The notes under the pieces were generated by a model. That model made no database searches and had not been told where the DNA came from. It was given only the letters and a program-made list of their open reading frames with translations. From an uncultured Gammaproteobacteria bacterium (GTDB lineage: Bacteria; Pseudomonadota; Gammaproteobacteria; CAMYKB01): DNA of 62,484 nucleotides. Made by a program: the position numbers and the translations under genes. Location: contig CAMYKB010000019.1 in the NCBI GenBank assembly GCA_947258875.1, positions 1-62,484 of the forward strand, written 5' to 3'. This document shows, piece after piece, positions 10,092 through 19,994 of the stretch (positions within the stretch are counted from its first letter, which is position 1; every line of letters starts with the position of its first letter).

Positions 10092-11319
10092 TATTGATTT
10101 CAATTATGTTGCTGTGCGGATGCTGTTCGCTGTAATGCGCCGCCAGTATGGCGATCAGCTGGCGCGCGAGTTTATGTTTGCTGGTCATGGGTAATGAGGT
10201 CTGCCCGCCCCGCCACATCACTTCGAGGGCGTTCTGCTTGCTGTCGAAACCGCCCCTGCCGGATGCGACGTTATTGGCTGCAATCATGTCCAATTTCTTG
10301 CCCTCGAGTTTGCATCGAGCATGGTCAAGGAGATCTTGTGTTTCGGCCGCAAAACCCAGCGTAAAGGGCAGTGTTCCCAAGGCGGCAACCTCAGCCAGAA
10401 TGTCGGGGTTACGCACCATTTCGAGAGTGATCTGCGCAGCAGATTTTTTTATCTTCTGTGGTGACATTGTCACTGGGCGATAGTCTGCAACCGCAGCACA
10501 ACCAATGAAGATGTGCTGCCTGGTGATGCGTGTCATCACCGCATCGTACATTTCCTGCGCGCTATCCACATTGATGCGCCGCACGCCTTCCGGGGTTTCC
10601 AACATAACAGGCCCGCTGATCAACGTGACCCTTGCGCCGGCTTCAGAGGCGGCCTGTGCCAGTGCAAAGCCCATCCGGCCGGAGCTGCGATTAGTGATGT
10701 AGCGCACCGGATCCAGGGGTTCGCGAGTGGGCCCCGCAGTAATCATCAGGTTCAGGCCTGCCAGCTCACCTTGCTTGAACAGGTTGCGCAGTGCGGCCAC
10801 GAGGTCAGCGGGTTCCAGCATGCGGCCGTCACCAATCTCACCACAGGCCTGGCTGCCCGAAGCCGGTCCGAACAAGACAATATCCCGTGCCACTAACAAT
10901 GCAGCATTTTCCTGGGTGGCGGCGTTGCTCCACATGGCGCGGTTCATGGCAGGCGCCAGGGCCAGCGGCGCCTCAGTTGCAAGACACAGCGTCGATAACA
11001 GGTCGTCAGCCCTGCCTTGCGCCAGTTTGCCCATAAAATTTGCACTGGCAGGTGCGATCAGTACCGCATCAGCCCAGCGCGCCAGTTCGATGTGTCCCAT
11101 GGCGGCTTCGGCCTCTGGGTCCAGCAGGCTGGTGTGTACCGGGTTGCCGGACAATGCCTGGAAGGTTAGCGGTGTAACAAATTCGGTCGCGGCTTGTGTC
11201 ATGACAACACGCACATCCGCGCCTTCGTCTTTAAGGCGGCGAGTAAGTTCGGCACTCTTGTAGGCGGCGATGCCGCCGGTGATGCCCAACAGGATATTTT
11301 TGTGCTGCAAGCTGCTCAT
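10060..11319 (-). CDS. coaBC: Bifunctional phosphopantothenoylcysteine decarboxylase / ligase
   Basis: A two-domain protein of about 419 residues that makes 4'-phosphopantetheine for coenzyme A. The N-terminal CoaC flavoprotein half shows [14 protein letters not shown], the PAMNRAMW motif and the substrate clamp [10 protein letters not shown]. The C-terminal CoaB half shows [20 protein letters not shown] with SGRMG and [13 protein letters not shown] two codons upstream is possible, but the ATG at 11319 is preferred. It is the first gene of the minus-strand operon with dut, algC and argB, and diverges from radC. Confidence 0.95.
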   Translation of the reverse strand: MSSLQHKNILLGITGGIAAYKSAELTRRLKDEGADVRVVMTQAATEFVTPLTFQALSGNPVHTSLLDPEAEAAMGHIELARWADAVLIAPASANFMGKLAQGRADDLLSTLCLATEAPLALAPAMNRAMWSNAATQENAALLVARDIVLFGPASGSQACGEIGDGRMLEPADLVAALRNLFKQGELAGLNLMITAGPTREPLDPVRYITNRSSGRMGFALAQAASEAGARVTLISGPVMLETPEGVRRINVDSAQEMYDAVMTRITRQHIFIGCAAVADYRPVTMSPQKIKKSAAQITLEMVRNPDILAEVAALGTLPFTLGFAAETQDLLDHARCKLEGKKLDMIAANNVASGRGGFDSKQNALEVMWRGGQTSLPMTSKHKLARQLIAILAAHYSEQHPHSNIIEINNAKNRSQDPG

Positions 11320-11430
11320 GCACAAAGTCTATCAGAGGTTCAGGAATCGCGTCACAGACAGGTCATGAATTTTTCACAGATTTCACCCCTTCAGCCAGAT
11401 AAAGTAAGTCAACTAACAATAGGGGGGTGA

Positions 11431-12102
11431 ATGGCGATTACCGATTGGCCGGTGGATGAACGGCCGCGTGAAAAACTACTCAGCCGCGGGCCGCAGGCGC
11501 TTTCAGATGCCGAGTTGCTTGCCATATTCTTACGCACCGGCGTGGCTGGCAAAACAGCGGTCGACCTGGCGCGCGAATTACTAAGTATGTTTGGAGGCTT
11601 GCGCCCCTTGTTGAGTGCCGATCAGCCCGCTTTTTGCTCTGCCAGAGGGTTAGGCAAGGCCAAGTTTGCCCAATTGCAGGCTGTGCTGGAGATGGGACGC
11701 CGTCATCTCTTCGAAGTTGTAAGTCGTGGTGACGCCCTGGTCAGTCCGGCGGATACCCGCGATTACCTGCTGCTGCGTATGCGGGATTATCATGCCGAGG
11801 TTTTCGCCTGCCTGTTTCTCGATAACCGACACCGCATCATTGAATTTGAAGAGTTGTTTCGCGGCACCATAGATGGCGCCAGCGTGCATCCGCGTGAAAT
11901 CGTCAAGCGCGCGCTGCATCACAATGCCGCCGCCGTAATCTTTGCCCATAACCACCCTTCGGGTGTGGCGGAACCCAGTCGCGCCGACGAGCAGATTACG
12001 CAACGCTTAACGGACGCGCTGGCGTTGATCGATGTGCGTGTGCTGGACCATATTGTAGTGGGCGATAAAACCGTGTCGTTTGCGGAAAGGGGTTTGTTGT
12101 AA
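11431..12102 (+). CDS. radC: RadC family JAB/MPN protein
   Basis: A 223-residue UPF0758/RadC protein. The N terminus ([20 protein letters not shown]) is the family signature, a helix-hairpin-helix-like region follows, and the C-terminal half is a JAB1/MPN metalloprotease-like domain with [16 protein letters not shown], the zinc-binding HxH...D pattern. Despite the name, a direct role in DNA repair is not established. A strong GGGGGTG site precedes the ATG. The gene diverges from coaBC and ends in a clear hairpin terminator. Confidence 0.94.
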   Translation: MAITDWPVDERPREKLLSRGPQALSDAELLAIFLRTGVAGKTAVDLARELLSMFGGLRPLLSADQPAFCSARGLGKAKFAQLQAVLEMGRRHLFEVVSRGDALVSPADTRDYLLLRMRDYHAEVFACLFLDNRHRIIEFEELFRGTIDGASVHPREIVKRALHHNAAAVIFAHNHPSGVAEPSRADEQITQRLTDALALIDVRVLDHIVVGDKTVSFAERGLL

Positions 12103-12103
12103 A

Positions 12104-12148
12104 CAACAGTGCCGGCATGATGCCGGCACTGTTGATACTTATTTATTT
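12104..12148 (+). terminator. Intrinsic terminator after radC
   Basis: CAACAGTGCCGGCAT and its exact complement ATGCCGGCACTGTTG (12104-12134) form a very stable hairpin two bases after the radC stop. A T-rich tract follows on the plus strand. It lies between convergent radC and mscL and may serve both directions. Confidence 0.85.
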
Positions 12149-12152
12149 TATT

Positions 12153-12572
12153 TTACTTTTTCAGGGAATCACGGATTTCCTGGAGCAGTAATACCTCTTC
12201 GGAGGGCTTTGGCGGCTCCGCCGGGGCTTCCTCTTCCTTCTTCTTCATTTTGTTCATGGCTTTGACCACCATGAAAATGGCAAAGGCGACGATCAGGAAG
12301 TCGATCACGATCTGGATAAAATTACCATAGTTAAGGGTTGGCGCACCGGCCTTACTGGCTTCTTCCAGGGTTGCAAAGGTGCCTTCCCCGAGGTTGATGA
12401 ACAGCCCGGTGAAGTCAACGCCGCCCATGATTTTGCCGATCGGAGGCATGATAATGTCTTTCACGAGCGAACTGACGACCTTGCCGAATGCGGCGCCAAT
12501 GATAATACCGACAGCCATGTCGACAGCATTGCCCTTAATGGCAAAATCCTTGAATTCTTGCATCATACCCAT
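12153..12572 (-). CDS. mscL: Large-conductance mechanosensitive channel
   Basis: A 139-residue inner-membrane channel that opens under membrane tension to release solutes during hypo-osmotic shock. [17 protein letters not shown] (residues 6-22) and the glycine-rich TM1 ([16 protein letters not shown]) are diagnostic. A second membrane segment lies at about residues 84-106, and the C-terminal cytoplasmic helix bundle is charged ([12 protein letters not shown]). GAGGGGG lies at good distance before the ATG. The gene is convergent with radC. Confidence 0.96.
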   Translation of the reverse strand: MGMMQEFKDFAIKGNAVDMAVGIIIGAAFGKVVSSLVKDIIMPPIGKIMGGVDFTGLFINLGEGTFATLEEASKAGAPTLNYGNFIQIVIDFLIVAFAIFMVVKAMNKMKKKEEEAPAEPPKPSEEVLLLQEIRDSLKK

Positions 12573-12640
12573 CGTTATTCCCCCTCAGGTTGTCATACGA
12601 GTGATTGTAAGTCGCAGAACATAACGGCTAGTCAGCAATG

Positions 12641-12708
12641 CAGCAAGCCAATTTGCTGCTAATGAGCCTGCATTTCACAGAAAATAACATTTCGCCAATA
12701 TTTGGCGA
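12641..12708 (-). other. Two hairpins between bioF and mscL
   Basis: TCGCCAA-TAT-TTGGCGA (12692-12708) and CAGCAA-GCCAAT-TTGCTG (12641-12658) lie downstream of bioF and upstream of mscL on the minus strand. The first, followed by AATGTTATTTT on that strand, is a plausible weak terminator for bioB-bioF. Confidence 0.45.
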
Positions 12709-12729
12709 CACATTCCTGTGTCAGCATCA

Positions 12730-13887
12730 TCAGATTTTCAGCATAAGATTGTCGAGTGTATCGAGTAGCCGTTCGACATGTGACTCATCATGACTTGTGG
12801 ACAAGGTGATACGCAGGCGTGCAGTGCCGGCGGGGACCGTAGGCGGACGAATAGCGGTCACCAAGATGCCATGTTCGAACAAGGTATCGCTGAGCTGCGC
12901 AGCAGTTGCAGTATCGCCAATCATGAGCGGTTGGATAGCTGTCTGTGAATCCATCACTGGCAGCTTGCGTTGTTCGGCGCCCTGACGGAAGGAGCAGATC
13001 AAGGTCGAAAGTTTTTGCCGTCGCCAGCTTTCACTTTGTAAAAGTTGTAGGCTCTTGCGTGTTGCTACCGCAATGGCGGGAGGGCTGGCCGTAGTATAGA
13101 TATAACTGCGCGCATTCTGGATGAGTGTCTCGATCAGATCTTCGCTGCCTGCTACAAACGCTCCCGCGGTGCCGCAGGCCTTACCCAGTGTCGCCATCAA
13201 TACCGGGACCTCGGATGCAGACAAGGCGCAGTGCTCAAGCGTACCGGCCCCCGTGTTACCGAGCACACCCAGGCCATGCGCATCATCCACCATCAACCCG
13301 GAATCATGTTGCTTAGCAATGCGGACAAGCTTTGCAACTGGTGCGAGGTCACCGTCCATACTAAATACGCCATCGGTGAGGATGAGCTTTTGCTGGGCTT
13401 TACTGTTGACCAGTTTGTCGGCAAGTTCTGTTGTATCGCAGTGTTGATAACGTTGTAGGCGGGCACCGCTTAACAGGCCTGCATCCAGCAGCGACGCATG
13501 ATTGAGTCGGTCTTCAAACACGGTGTCGCCGCGCTTAAGCAGTGTTGAAACGACACCCAGATTAGCCATATAACCGGTGGAAAATAATAATGCTCGTTGG
13601 CGTCCCGTAAACTCTGCGAGTTCTTCTTCCAGTTCGTGATGTGCACGCGTGTGGCCATTGACCAGGTGTGCCGCGCCGCTGCCAACGCCGTACTCCTCAG
13701 CGCCCTGTTTGAAAGCGGCAATAACCTCGGGGTGGTTCGCCAGGCCTAGATAATCGTTGCTGCAAAAACTGATGACCTCGCGACCATCGATGATCATCAC
13801 GGGTTGTTGTGGGCCATCGGAAATGCGCCGTGAACGGTATAGATGTTCGGCGCGGCGCCTGACGAGGGCTGGGTGTAGGTCCTTCAA
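12730..13887 (-). CDS. bioF: 8-amino-7-oxononanoate synthase
   Basis: A 385-residue PLP-dependent alpha-oxoamine synthase that condenses pimeloyl-ACP with alanine in biotin synthesis. [15 protein letters not shown] (about residues 56-70), [14 protein letters not shown] (about 124-137), [11 protein letters not shown] (about 198-208) and the lysine region [14 protein letters not shown] (about 232-245) place it firmly in the family. The only suitable start is a TTG at 13887, 17 nt after the bioB stop, suggesting coupling to bioB. No bioH, bioC or bioD follows. Confidence 0.94.
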   Translation of the reverse strand: MKDLHPALVRRRAEHLYRSRRISDGPQQPVMIIDGREVISFCSNDYLGLANHPEVIAAFKQGAEEYGVGSGAAHLVNGHTRAHHELEEELAEFTGRQRALLFSTGYMANLGVVSTLLKRGDTVFEDRLNHASLLDAGLLSGARLQRYQHCDTTELADKLVNSKAQQKLILTDGVFSMDGDLAPVAKLVRIAKQHDSGLMVDDAHGLGVLGNTGAGTLEHCALSASEVPVLMATLGKACGTAGAFVAGSEDLIETLIQNARSYIYTTASPPAIAVATRKSLQLLQSESWRRQKLSTLICSFRQGAEQRKLPVMDSQTAIQPLMIGDTATAAQLSDTLFEHGILVTAIRPPTVPAGTARLRITLSTSHDESHVERLLDTLDNLMLKI

Positions 13888-13904
13888 TCGAGGTATTTCA
13901 CAAC

Positions 13905-14900
13905 TCAGGCCGTGTTGGATAAGTTCGCTGCGGCAGGCGCGTTGACATCCAGTGGCTCGATGCCGAGTTTATCGAATAAAGCGCGGTCGTGCTGCTGTTC
14001 CGGGTTGGGCGTGGTAAGCAGGGTCTCGCCATAGAAGATGGAATTCGCTCCGGCAAAGAAACACAGCGCCTGGGTCTCATCACTCATGTCGGTACGTCCG
14101 GCAGACAGGCGCACGAATGAATGGGGCATGAGGATGCGCGCGACCGCAATCGTGCGCACAAATTCGAGAGGGTCGAGTTCGTCCGTGCCGTGCAGCGGCG
14201 TGCCTTTGACTTGCACCAGCATATTGATGGGTACCGACTCCGGATGTTTGGGTAGGTTGGCTAACTGTTGCAACAGGCGCGCGCGATCGCGGCGTTGTTC
14301 ACCCATACCCAGTATGCCGCCAGAGCACACATTAATACCCGCATTGCGCACGTAACCGAGTGTATCAATACGCTCCTGGTAGGTGCGCGTGGTGATGATT
14401 TCCCCATAGAACTCGGGTGAGGTATCGAGGTTGTGGTTGTAATAGTCCAGCCCTGCATCCTGCAGGCGCTGCGCTTGTTGTGGCGTGAGCATACCGAGCG
14501 TGACACAGGTCTCCAGTCCCTCGTCTTTGACAGCCTGGATCATCTCAATCACCTTGTCGAGGTTCTTATCGGTAGGGTTGCGCCAGGCGGCTCCCATGCA
14601 GAAACGGCTGGCACCCTTGGCCTTGGCGGCGCGTGCGTTTTCCAAGACCTCGTCCAGTGGCAGCAGGCGTTCACGCTCAAGTTCAGTTTCGTGTTTGGCA
14701 CTTTGCGGGCAATAGGCGCAGTCTTCAGGGCAGGCGCCGGTCTTGATCGATAATAGGGTGCTGATCTGTACCGCATTTGGGTTGTGGCAGCTGCGGTGAA
14801 GGGTATGCGCCTTGTGCAAAAGATCACTGAACGGCAGATCGAATAGTGTTTCGATCTCTTGTAGCGACCAGTCGTAGCGGGCTGTACTGGCTGTGGTCAT
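13905..14900 (-). CDS. bioB: Biotin synthase
   Basis: A 331-residue radical-SAM enzyme inserting sulfur into dethiobiotin. The [4Fe-4S] motif is [15 protein letters not shown] (about residues 52-66, CxxxCxxC). [14 protein letters not shown] and [11 protein letters not shown] complete the family pattern. It is the first gene of a bioB-bioF pair. I looked for a BirA operator (TTGTnnACC dyads) in the 86 nt upstream and found none, so regulation is open. It diverges from comF. Confidence 0.96.
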   Translation of the reverse strand: MTTASTARYDWSLQEIETLFDLPFSDLLHKAHTLHRSCHNPNAVQISTLLSIKTGACPEDCAYCPQSAKHETELERERLLPLDEVLENARAAKAKGASRFCMGAAWRNPTDKNLDKVIEMIQAVKDEGLETCVTLGMLTPQQAQRLQDAGLDYYNHNLDTSPEFYGEIITTRTYQERIDTLGYVRNAGINVCSGGILGMGEQRRDRARLLQQLANLPKHPESVPINMLVQVKGTPLHGTDELDPLEFVRTIAVARILMPHSFVRLSAGRTDMSDETQALCFFAGANSIFYGETLLTTPNPEQQHDRALFDKLGIEPLDVNAPAAANLSNTA

Positions 14901-14986
14901 GTTGCGGCTCTCTGGGTGCTGAAGCTGGTTGGAATGTCGGCAAAGTCTATCTGGAGTGGATAAGCTGTCAACTCACAAGGAGGTAT

Positions 14987-15688
14987 ATGGTATACAACTG
15001 GCTAAAAAATGCCCATTCCGTACTGTTTCCCGCGACGTGTCTGATTTGCCAGGCACCGGGAACTCAGGGTTATGATCTGTGTGCTGATTGTCTGCAGAGT
15101 TTACCAGTCACTGGCCCGGTGTGCGTGCGCTGTGCCATGCCTTTGAGCCTGAGCCACGAGGCCCTATGTGGGGCCTGTCTGCGCAAACCACCAGGTTATG
15201 ACCGTTGTGTGGCGTCCTTCAGCTATGATCCGCCCGTAGACCACATCATTCAGCACTTCAAATTCAATGGCCGACTTAATCACGGGCGTTTTTTGGGTGA
15301 ATGGATGGCGGAGTCGCTGGCAGACAGCGTGGATAGCTTGCCTGATTGCATCATCCCGGTGCCGTTGCATGCCAAGAGAATGCGTGAGCGTGGATTCAAT
15401 CAGGCATTGGAATTGGCGCGGCCCATAGCGCGGTGTTTGGGAGTGCCTATCGATTGTAAAAGTGTGCGACGTGTCATGCCAACAGCGCCACAAATGGCGT
15501 TGCCTGCCCGGGAACGGCATAACAATATCCGCGGTGCGTTTGCTGTGTGTGAGCAGTTCTTAGCCGGGCATGTCGCTATTGTCGATGATGTCGTGACCAC
15601 TGCCGCGACCGTTAATGAACTGGCAAGGGTGTTGCGCAAGGCGGGTGTGCAAACCGTCGAGGTATGGTGCTGCGCGCGTGCTACTTGA
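14987..15688 (+). CDS. comF: ComF family phosphoribosyltransferase-like protein
   Basis: A 233-residue protein with an N-terminal double zinc-finger region (CLICQ, CADC, CVRC, CGAC) and a C-terminal PRTase fold with VAIVDDVVTTAATVNELARV. Family members (ComF/GntX) are linked to natural transformation or to use of DNA as a nutrient; dprA elsewhere in the window is consistent with competence. The frame is open upstream, but an ideal AAGGAGGT immediately precedes the ATG at 14987. The gene diverges from bioB, the usual bioB/comF arrangement in gammaproteobacteria. Confidence 0.9.
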   Translation: MVYNWLKNAHSVLFPATCLICQAPGTQGYDLCADCLQSLPVTGPVCVRCAMPLSLSHEALCGACLRKPPGYDRCVASFSYDPPVDHIIQHFKFNGRLNHGRFLGEWMAESLADSVDSLPDCIIPVPLHAKRMRERGFNQALELARPIARCLGVPIDCKSVRRVMPTAPQMALPARERHNNIRGAFAVCEQFLAGHVAIVDDVVTTAATVNELARVLRKAGVQTVEVWCCARAT

Positions 15689-15704
15689 CCAGAGGTTCTT
15701 TAAC

Positions 15705-16304
15705 TTACTGGCATAGCATCATACGGATATCCAATACCTGGAAATCATGACCGGCGAGTGCCAGGCGTTCCATTTCCTCACGCTGAACGCTATGCACGTC
15801 TCTTCCGCAGGCCTCTGTGAGCTTGGCCATAAAGTCAACTGAGCGCTTGGTTTTTAATGTCAGCAGCCGCTTACCACCCAAGGGCGCATCGCTGCCCAGC
15901 AGTCGTTCCGCGGAATTATCCTGCCACACATCCGGGGCCTCACCGTGCATGATGCTCGGTGCATTGAGCCAGCGTTGTTGTCGCAGTGTTTCCTGCACAG
16001 GCTTATACTGGCTGTGTTCACGGATGACATTTAGTGGTGGGTCATACAGTTCTAGTATCAACGGCCGGGTAACAGCTGTCGCGGGGCTATCTGTTTTTGC
16101 CGGAGGCCCAGACTGTACACGCGGTGATTCGCTGCGTATGGGGACTGTACGATCGGTCTTGTTATCGTCCCGCGGTTCGTGGGTGTCTGTTGTGTCAAGC
16201 AGTGTTAGCGTGACGGAGGGCCCGGTATGTTTGCGGGTCTTGGGAGGCAGCTCAGTGCGGCTGATGAGTAATAGGGCGGTTAGGTGCAACAGCAGTGATA
16301 CCAT
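15705..16304 (-). CDS. Unrecognised N-terminally anchored protein
   Basis: A protein of about 199 residues that I do not recognise. It opens with a hydrophobic stretch (VSLLLHLTALLLI), then a proline/threonine/aspartate-rich, probably extended segment to about residue 75. A globular region follows with RQQRWLNAPSIMHGEAPD and, near the end, ACGRDVHSVQREE. The layout (membrane anchor, linker, periplasmic domain) recalls TonB-like or energy-coupling proteins, but no TonB motif is seen. The frame stays open about 45 codons upstream without ATG, so the true start may be a rare codon. It lies downstream of ubiA on the same strand. Confidence 0.6.
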   Translation of the reverse strand: MVSLLLHLTALLLISRTELPPKTRKHTGPSVTLTLLDTTDTHEPRDDNKTDRTVPIRSESPRVQSGPPAKTDSPATAVTRPLILELYDPPLNVIREHSQYKPVQETLRQQRWLNAPSIMHGEAPDVWQDNSAERLLGSDAPLGGKRLLTLKTKRSVDFMAKLTEACGRDVHSVQREEMERLALAGHDFQVLDIRMMLCQ

Positions 16305-16459
16305 CAAAATACCTGACCAACGGCGCCCGGCAGCCGGGTCGATGCTGTCATGATTCGCTAACGGTTTTTCCAGTACGTCCTGTTGCGTTGTGGTCTGCAG
16401 GCCAGCCCCGACTTTGCTATTACGTGGCGTTATAATCCTCTGAGTTGTGCAGCAGTGAT

Positions 16460-17317
16460 TTAGTTCATCACATAGTGCAACAACAGCCCGCCAAAAACGG
16501 CCATGCCGAAATAGTTATTATTGAGAAAGGCGCGGAAGCATCGCCCGGGGTCGCGATCCTTGATTAGCCACTGCTGGTAGACCGCAAAGCCCGCAGCAAT
16601 GATGAGGCCGAGGTAGTAATAGAGTCCCAGTTCGGCGCGGCGCCCCACCAACAGCAGGTCGACCAGCAATAGGCCTTGAATCATGCCGATGATGATACGG
16701 TCGGCGTCTCCAAACAGGATGGCGGTGGATTTGACACCGATTTTGAGATCGTCTTCGCGGTCCGCCATGGCGTACATGGTGTCGTAGGCCGTTGCCCACA
16801 GCACGGTAGCGATGAACAATAACCATGCCACGGGCGGTGTCGCATTGATCTGTGCCGCATAGGCCATCGGTACCGACCAGCCAAAGGCCGCGCCAAGATG
16901 CACCTGCGGCAAGTAATGAAAGCGTTTCATGAAAGGATAGGAGGCCGCCAGTGCAGCCCCGACAAAGGCCATCATGATCGTGAGTTTGTTCATCAGGAGC
17001 ACCAACGCGAAGGCGCTGAGGCTGAGTAGCACAAACACGGCGAGCGCTTCTCGTGGGCTGATCCTGCCGGCGGCGACGGGTCGGTTGCGGGTGCGTTCGA
17101 CATGAGGGTCGATATCGCGATCAGCATAATCGTTGATGGCGCAGCCGGCGGAGCGCATCAACACTACGCCGCTGATGAACACAAACAATACCAGAGGGTC
17201 AGGAAGCCCTTCGGCGGCAATCCATAACGCCCATAAGGTAGGCCACAACAGCAGCAAGATACCGATCGGGCGATCAAGGCGTATTAATAGTGCGTATTGT
17301 TTCAAGTGGTCTATCAT
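16460..17317 (-). CDS. ubiA: 4-hydroxybenzoate polyprenyltransferase
   Basis: A 285-residue integral membrane prenyltransferase of ubiquinone synthesis that attaches the polyprenyl tail to 4-hydroxybenzoate. Both aspartate-rich motifs are present: [19 protein letters not shown] (about residues 66-84) and [16 protein letters not shown] (about 187-202). About eight to nine membrane segments can be drawn. ubiC, the usual partner, is not adjacent. The unrecognised anchored protein follows on the same strand. It diverges from gor. Confidence 0.95.
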   Translation of the reverse strand: MIDHLKQYALLIRLDRPIGILLLLWPTLWALWIAAEGLPDPLVLFVFISGVVLMRSAGCAINDYADRDIDPHVERTRNRPVAAGRISPREALAVFVLLSLSAFALVLLMNKLTIMMAFVGAALAASYPFMKRFHYLPQVHLGAAFGWSVPMAYAAQINATPPVAWLLFIATVLWATAYDTMYAMADREDDLKIGVKSTAILFGDADRIIIGMIQGLLLVDLLLVGRRAELGLYYYLGLIIAAGFAVYQQWLIKDRDPGRCFRAFLNNNYFGMAVFGGLLLHYVMN

Positions 17318-17452
17318 CGCCGTGAATCAAAGAACCTGTGGTCCTGAATACAAACGTGAAGAGTCAAAAACATTACGAATTGGTCTGGATCAAGCAAATA
17401 TAAATGATCTGCGTTAAAGTTGCGGTTCACGTAACTAGCCGGTAAAGGGTGT

Positions 17453-18802
17453 ATGCCGAAACATTATGACCTGATTGCTATTGGTGGTGGTAGTGGTGGC
17501 CTGTCGGTCGCCGAACGCGCCTCCAAGTATGGCGCAAAATGCGCAGTTGTCGAAGCCCATAAACTGGGCGGTACTTGCGTCAATGTCGGCTGTGTGCCGA
17601 AAAAGGTGATGTGGTATGGGGGCACGCTGGCGCACATACTCGATGAGGCGGGTGATTACGGTTTTGATATAAGCCGTAACGGTTTCGACTGGACGGCGCT
17701 GGTTGAAAAGCGCGAGGACTATATCCGCGGCATTAATGATTGGTATCACACCTATCTGGGCGACGCCGACGTGGATGAGATTGTGGGTTATGCGCGGTTT
17801 GTCGACAGTCATACCATCGAAGTGGAAGGCGAACGTTATTCCGCCGAACATATCGTTATTGCGACGGGCGGTAGCCCGGTAGTACCGGATATTTCTGGTG
17901 CCGAGCTGGGTATCACCTCTGACGGTTTTTTTGCTTTGGAAAAACGCCCCGGGCGTGTTGCTGTTGTGGGGGCGGGTTATATCGCCGTTGAGGTCGCCGG
18001 TGTGCTCAATGCCCTGGGCAGTGAGGTGAGCCTGTATCTGCGTAAGGAGCACTTGCTGCGTAGCTTCGATGCCATGCTGCGCGAGGCCCTCATGGAGGAA
18101 ATGCTTGAAGACGGCATCAATATTTTCCCGCGTACTCAGGTGAGTCATGTCGAAAAGCAGGGCGATGGCGCGCTGACGTTGGTGTGCGACCAGGGCCAGC
18201 TTACGGAAGGTCTGGATGCCGTCATCTGGGCCATCGGCCGCACACCGAATACGGCCGGCTTGGATCTGGCCTCCGCCGGGATACGGGTGGACAACATGGG
18301 GTACATTCCGGTCGACGCTTATCAGAATACACAGGTGAAAGGTGTTTATGCCTTGGGGGATATTACCGGTCAGTCTGCTTTGACGCCTGTGGCTATAGCG
18401 GCCGGACGCAGATTGGGCGACCGTTTATTTGGTGGTCAGCCTGAAAGGCGCTTGGAATATGAAAACATCCCGACGGTTATTTTCAGTCACCCACCGATCG
18501 GTAGTGTTGGTTTAACCGAAGGTGAGGCGCGTGAACAGCACGGCGAGGCTGTCAAGGTTTACCAGACACGCTTTACTTCTATGTACCATGCCTTCACCGA
18601 ACGCAAGGTCAAGACCGCGATGAAGCTGGTTACTGTCGGATCCAGGGAAAAAATAGTCGGTTGTCATATCATCGGCCCCGGCAGCGACGAGATGCTACAG
18701 GGCTTCGCGGTGGCGATACGTATGGGCGCTTGCAAAAAGGATTTTGATGACACTGTGGCGATTCACCCCACTAGTTCAGAAGAACTAGTGACGATGCGCT
18801 GA
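17453..18802 (+). CDS. gor: Glutathione-disulfide reductase
   Basis: A 449-residue FAD/NADPH disulfide oxidoreductase. It shows the FAD-binding [15 protein letters not shown] (about residues 9-23), the redox-active disulfide [13 protein letters not shown] (about 42-54), a second Rossmann motif [15 protein letters not shown] (about 173-187), the YALGDITG motif, and a C-terminal HPTSSEE with the catalytic His. Motif choice (VPKK, HPTSSEE) fits glutathione reductase better than mercuric reductase or lipoamide dehydrogenase. It keeps cytosolic glutathione reduced. Confidence 0.93.
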   Translation: MPKHYDLIAIGGGSGGLSVAERASKYGAKCAVVEAHKLGGTCVNVGCVPKKVMWYGGTLAHILDEAGDYGFDISRNGFDWTALVEKREDYIRGINDWYHTYLGDADVDEIVGYARFVDSHTIEVEGERYSAEHIVIATGGSPVVPDISGAELGITSDGFFALEKRPGRVAVVGAGYIAVEVAGVLNALGSEVSLYLRKEHLLRSFDAMLREALMEEMLEDGINIFPRTQVSHVEKQGDGALTLVCDQGQLTEGLDAVIWAIGRTPNTAGLDLASAGIRVDNMGYIPVDAYQNTQVKGVYALGDITGQSALTPVAIAAGRRLGDRLFGGQPERRLEYENIPTVIFSHPPIGSVGLTEGEAREQHGEAVKVYQTRFTSMYHAFTERKVKTAMKLVTVGSREKIVGCHIIGPGSDEMLQGFAVAIRMGACKKDFDDTVAIHPTSSEELVTMR

Positions 18803-18910
18803 ATTCCGACGAGTTCAACCCAAACCTCAATGCCTGTTGTCGCGGGCCTCACGCCTACCCGCAGACCTGGTCAGATTAGAGGGTTCGCATTATATGCATC
18901 CTACTGGTGC

Positions 18911-19903
18911 TCACGGTTCTATAGTGCATTGTACAACTCGATTTCGACCGCTTTCTTTGGCGTCGTAGAGTGCGGTATCTGCAGCATGGAGAATTTCAGC
19001 AGCTTCGACTACAGCACCGTGATTTATTGTGGTGATTCCGATGCTGATGGTTACCCTGTCGGCTATGGATGATGCATTGGTTGCGATATTGGCTTCCCAG
19101 GTTGCCCTGAGTAAATTATCAGCAAGTTCTCCGGCTTCTTTTGTTGGTGTGCCTGGCAGGATGATGACAAATTCTTCACCTCCGTAACGCGCCACGAAGT
19201 CGGATGCGCGGTGAAACTGGTCTTTCAGCAACCGGGCGATTTCTTTCAGGCACTTGTCGCCTTCAATATGTCCGTATTCATCATTGTAGCTTTTGAAAAA
19301 ATCGATATCACATATCATCAGGGTGAGTGGTGTTTTTTCACGGGTGCTACGCCTGACTTCTTTGGCGAGCGTTGAATCGAAATGACGGCGGTTATTAAGA
19401 CCCGTCAAACTGTCGCGACGCACCAGCTGCTCCAGAATTTTGTTAGTTTTCCGAAGTTTGAGTGTGCGTTCACTTACGAGTTTCTCGAGATTTTTCTTGG
19501 ATAGTATTAGCTTGTCTTCGGCGTCCTTGCGTTCTGTGATATCTATGCCCGTTCCAATAACATAGGCGATGGAACCGTCATCATGGGTTATGCATGTGTT
19601 TGACCACTCGATTAACCGTTGTTCACCGGACTTGGTTAGCCAGTAGTTGATATGATTGCTCGGGAAGTTACCCGCTGTTAGTTCACCGAAAACTGATTTG
19701 ACTTTGTCAGCTTCTTCGGAGGTAACAAATAATTCCCATGGTGCCTTGTTTTCAACTTCAGCGAATGTGTATTCAGTCAATTTCTCGCATGCTTTGTTGA
19801 ATATAACAATTTGCCCTTGCGCATCCATGACAACCACAAGGGCGCCGATTACGTCAAGCACCGCGCTGCAGAGTTCTGTTTTGAGAAGTTGATTATTATC
19901 CAT
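18911..19903 (-). CDS. PAS-GGDEF diguanylate cyclase
   Basis: A 330-residue cytoplasmic protein. A PAS/PAC sensor domain covers about residues 12-130 (DAQGQIVIFNKACEKLTEY; GTGIDITERKDAE). A coiled linker follows, then a GGDEF domain with ARYGGEEFVIILPGT, an active-type GGEEF signature, preceded by DIDFFKSYNDEYGH, which holds the metal-binding Asp. I see no RxxD inhibitory site immediately before the GGEEF. It should make cyclic di-GMP from GTP in response to an unknown signal. It lies 91 nt downstream of the GGDEF-EAL gene on the same strand and may be cotranscribed with it. Confidence 0.92.
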   Translation of the reverse strand: MDNNQLLKTELCSAVLDVIGALVVVMDAQGQIVIFNKACEKLTEYTFAEVENKAPWELFVTSEEADKVKSVFGELTAGNFPSNHINYWLTKSGEQRLIEWSNTCITHDDGSIAYVIGTGIDITERKDAEDKLILSKKNLEKLVSERTLKLRKTNKILEQLVRRDSLTGLNNRRHFDSTLAKEVRRSTREKTPLTLMICDIDFFKSYNDEYGHIEGDKCLKEIARLLKDQFHRASDFVARYGGEEFVIILPGTPTKEAGELADNLLRATWEANIATNASSIADRVTISIGITTINHGAVVEAAEILHAADTALYDAKESGRNRVVQCTIEP

Positions 19904-19994
19904 GGAATCTAAAACAAATTACTGTCTGATATCGCTTATAGCATAAATAGTTTTGCAATATCAGTGCGTCTGGGAAAAGTGATTCTTGGTCCGT

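Noticed and set aside
14901-14986. BirA operator between bioB and comF
   Set aside because: No TTGT(A/T)AACC/GGTT(T/G)ACAA-type dyad was found in the 86 nt.
17453-18802. Reading the plus-strand disulfide reductase as a second mercuric reductase
   Set aside because: It lacks the HMA domain and the C-terminal vicinal cysteines and has VPKK and HPTSSEE features of glutathione reductase.
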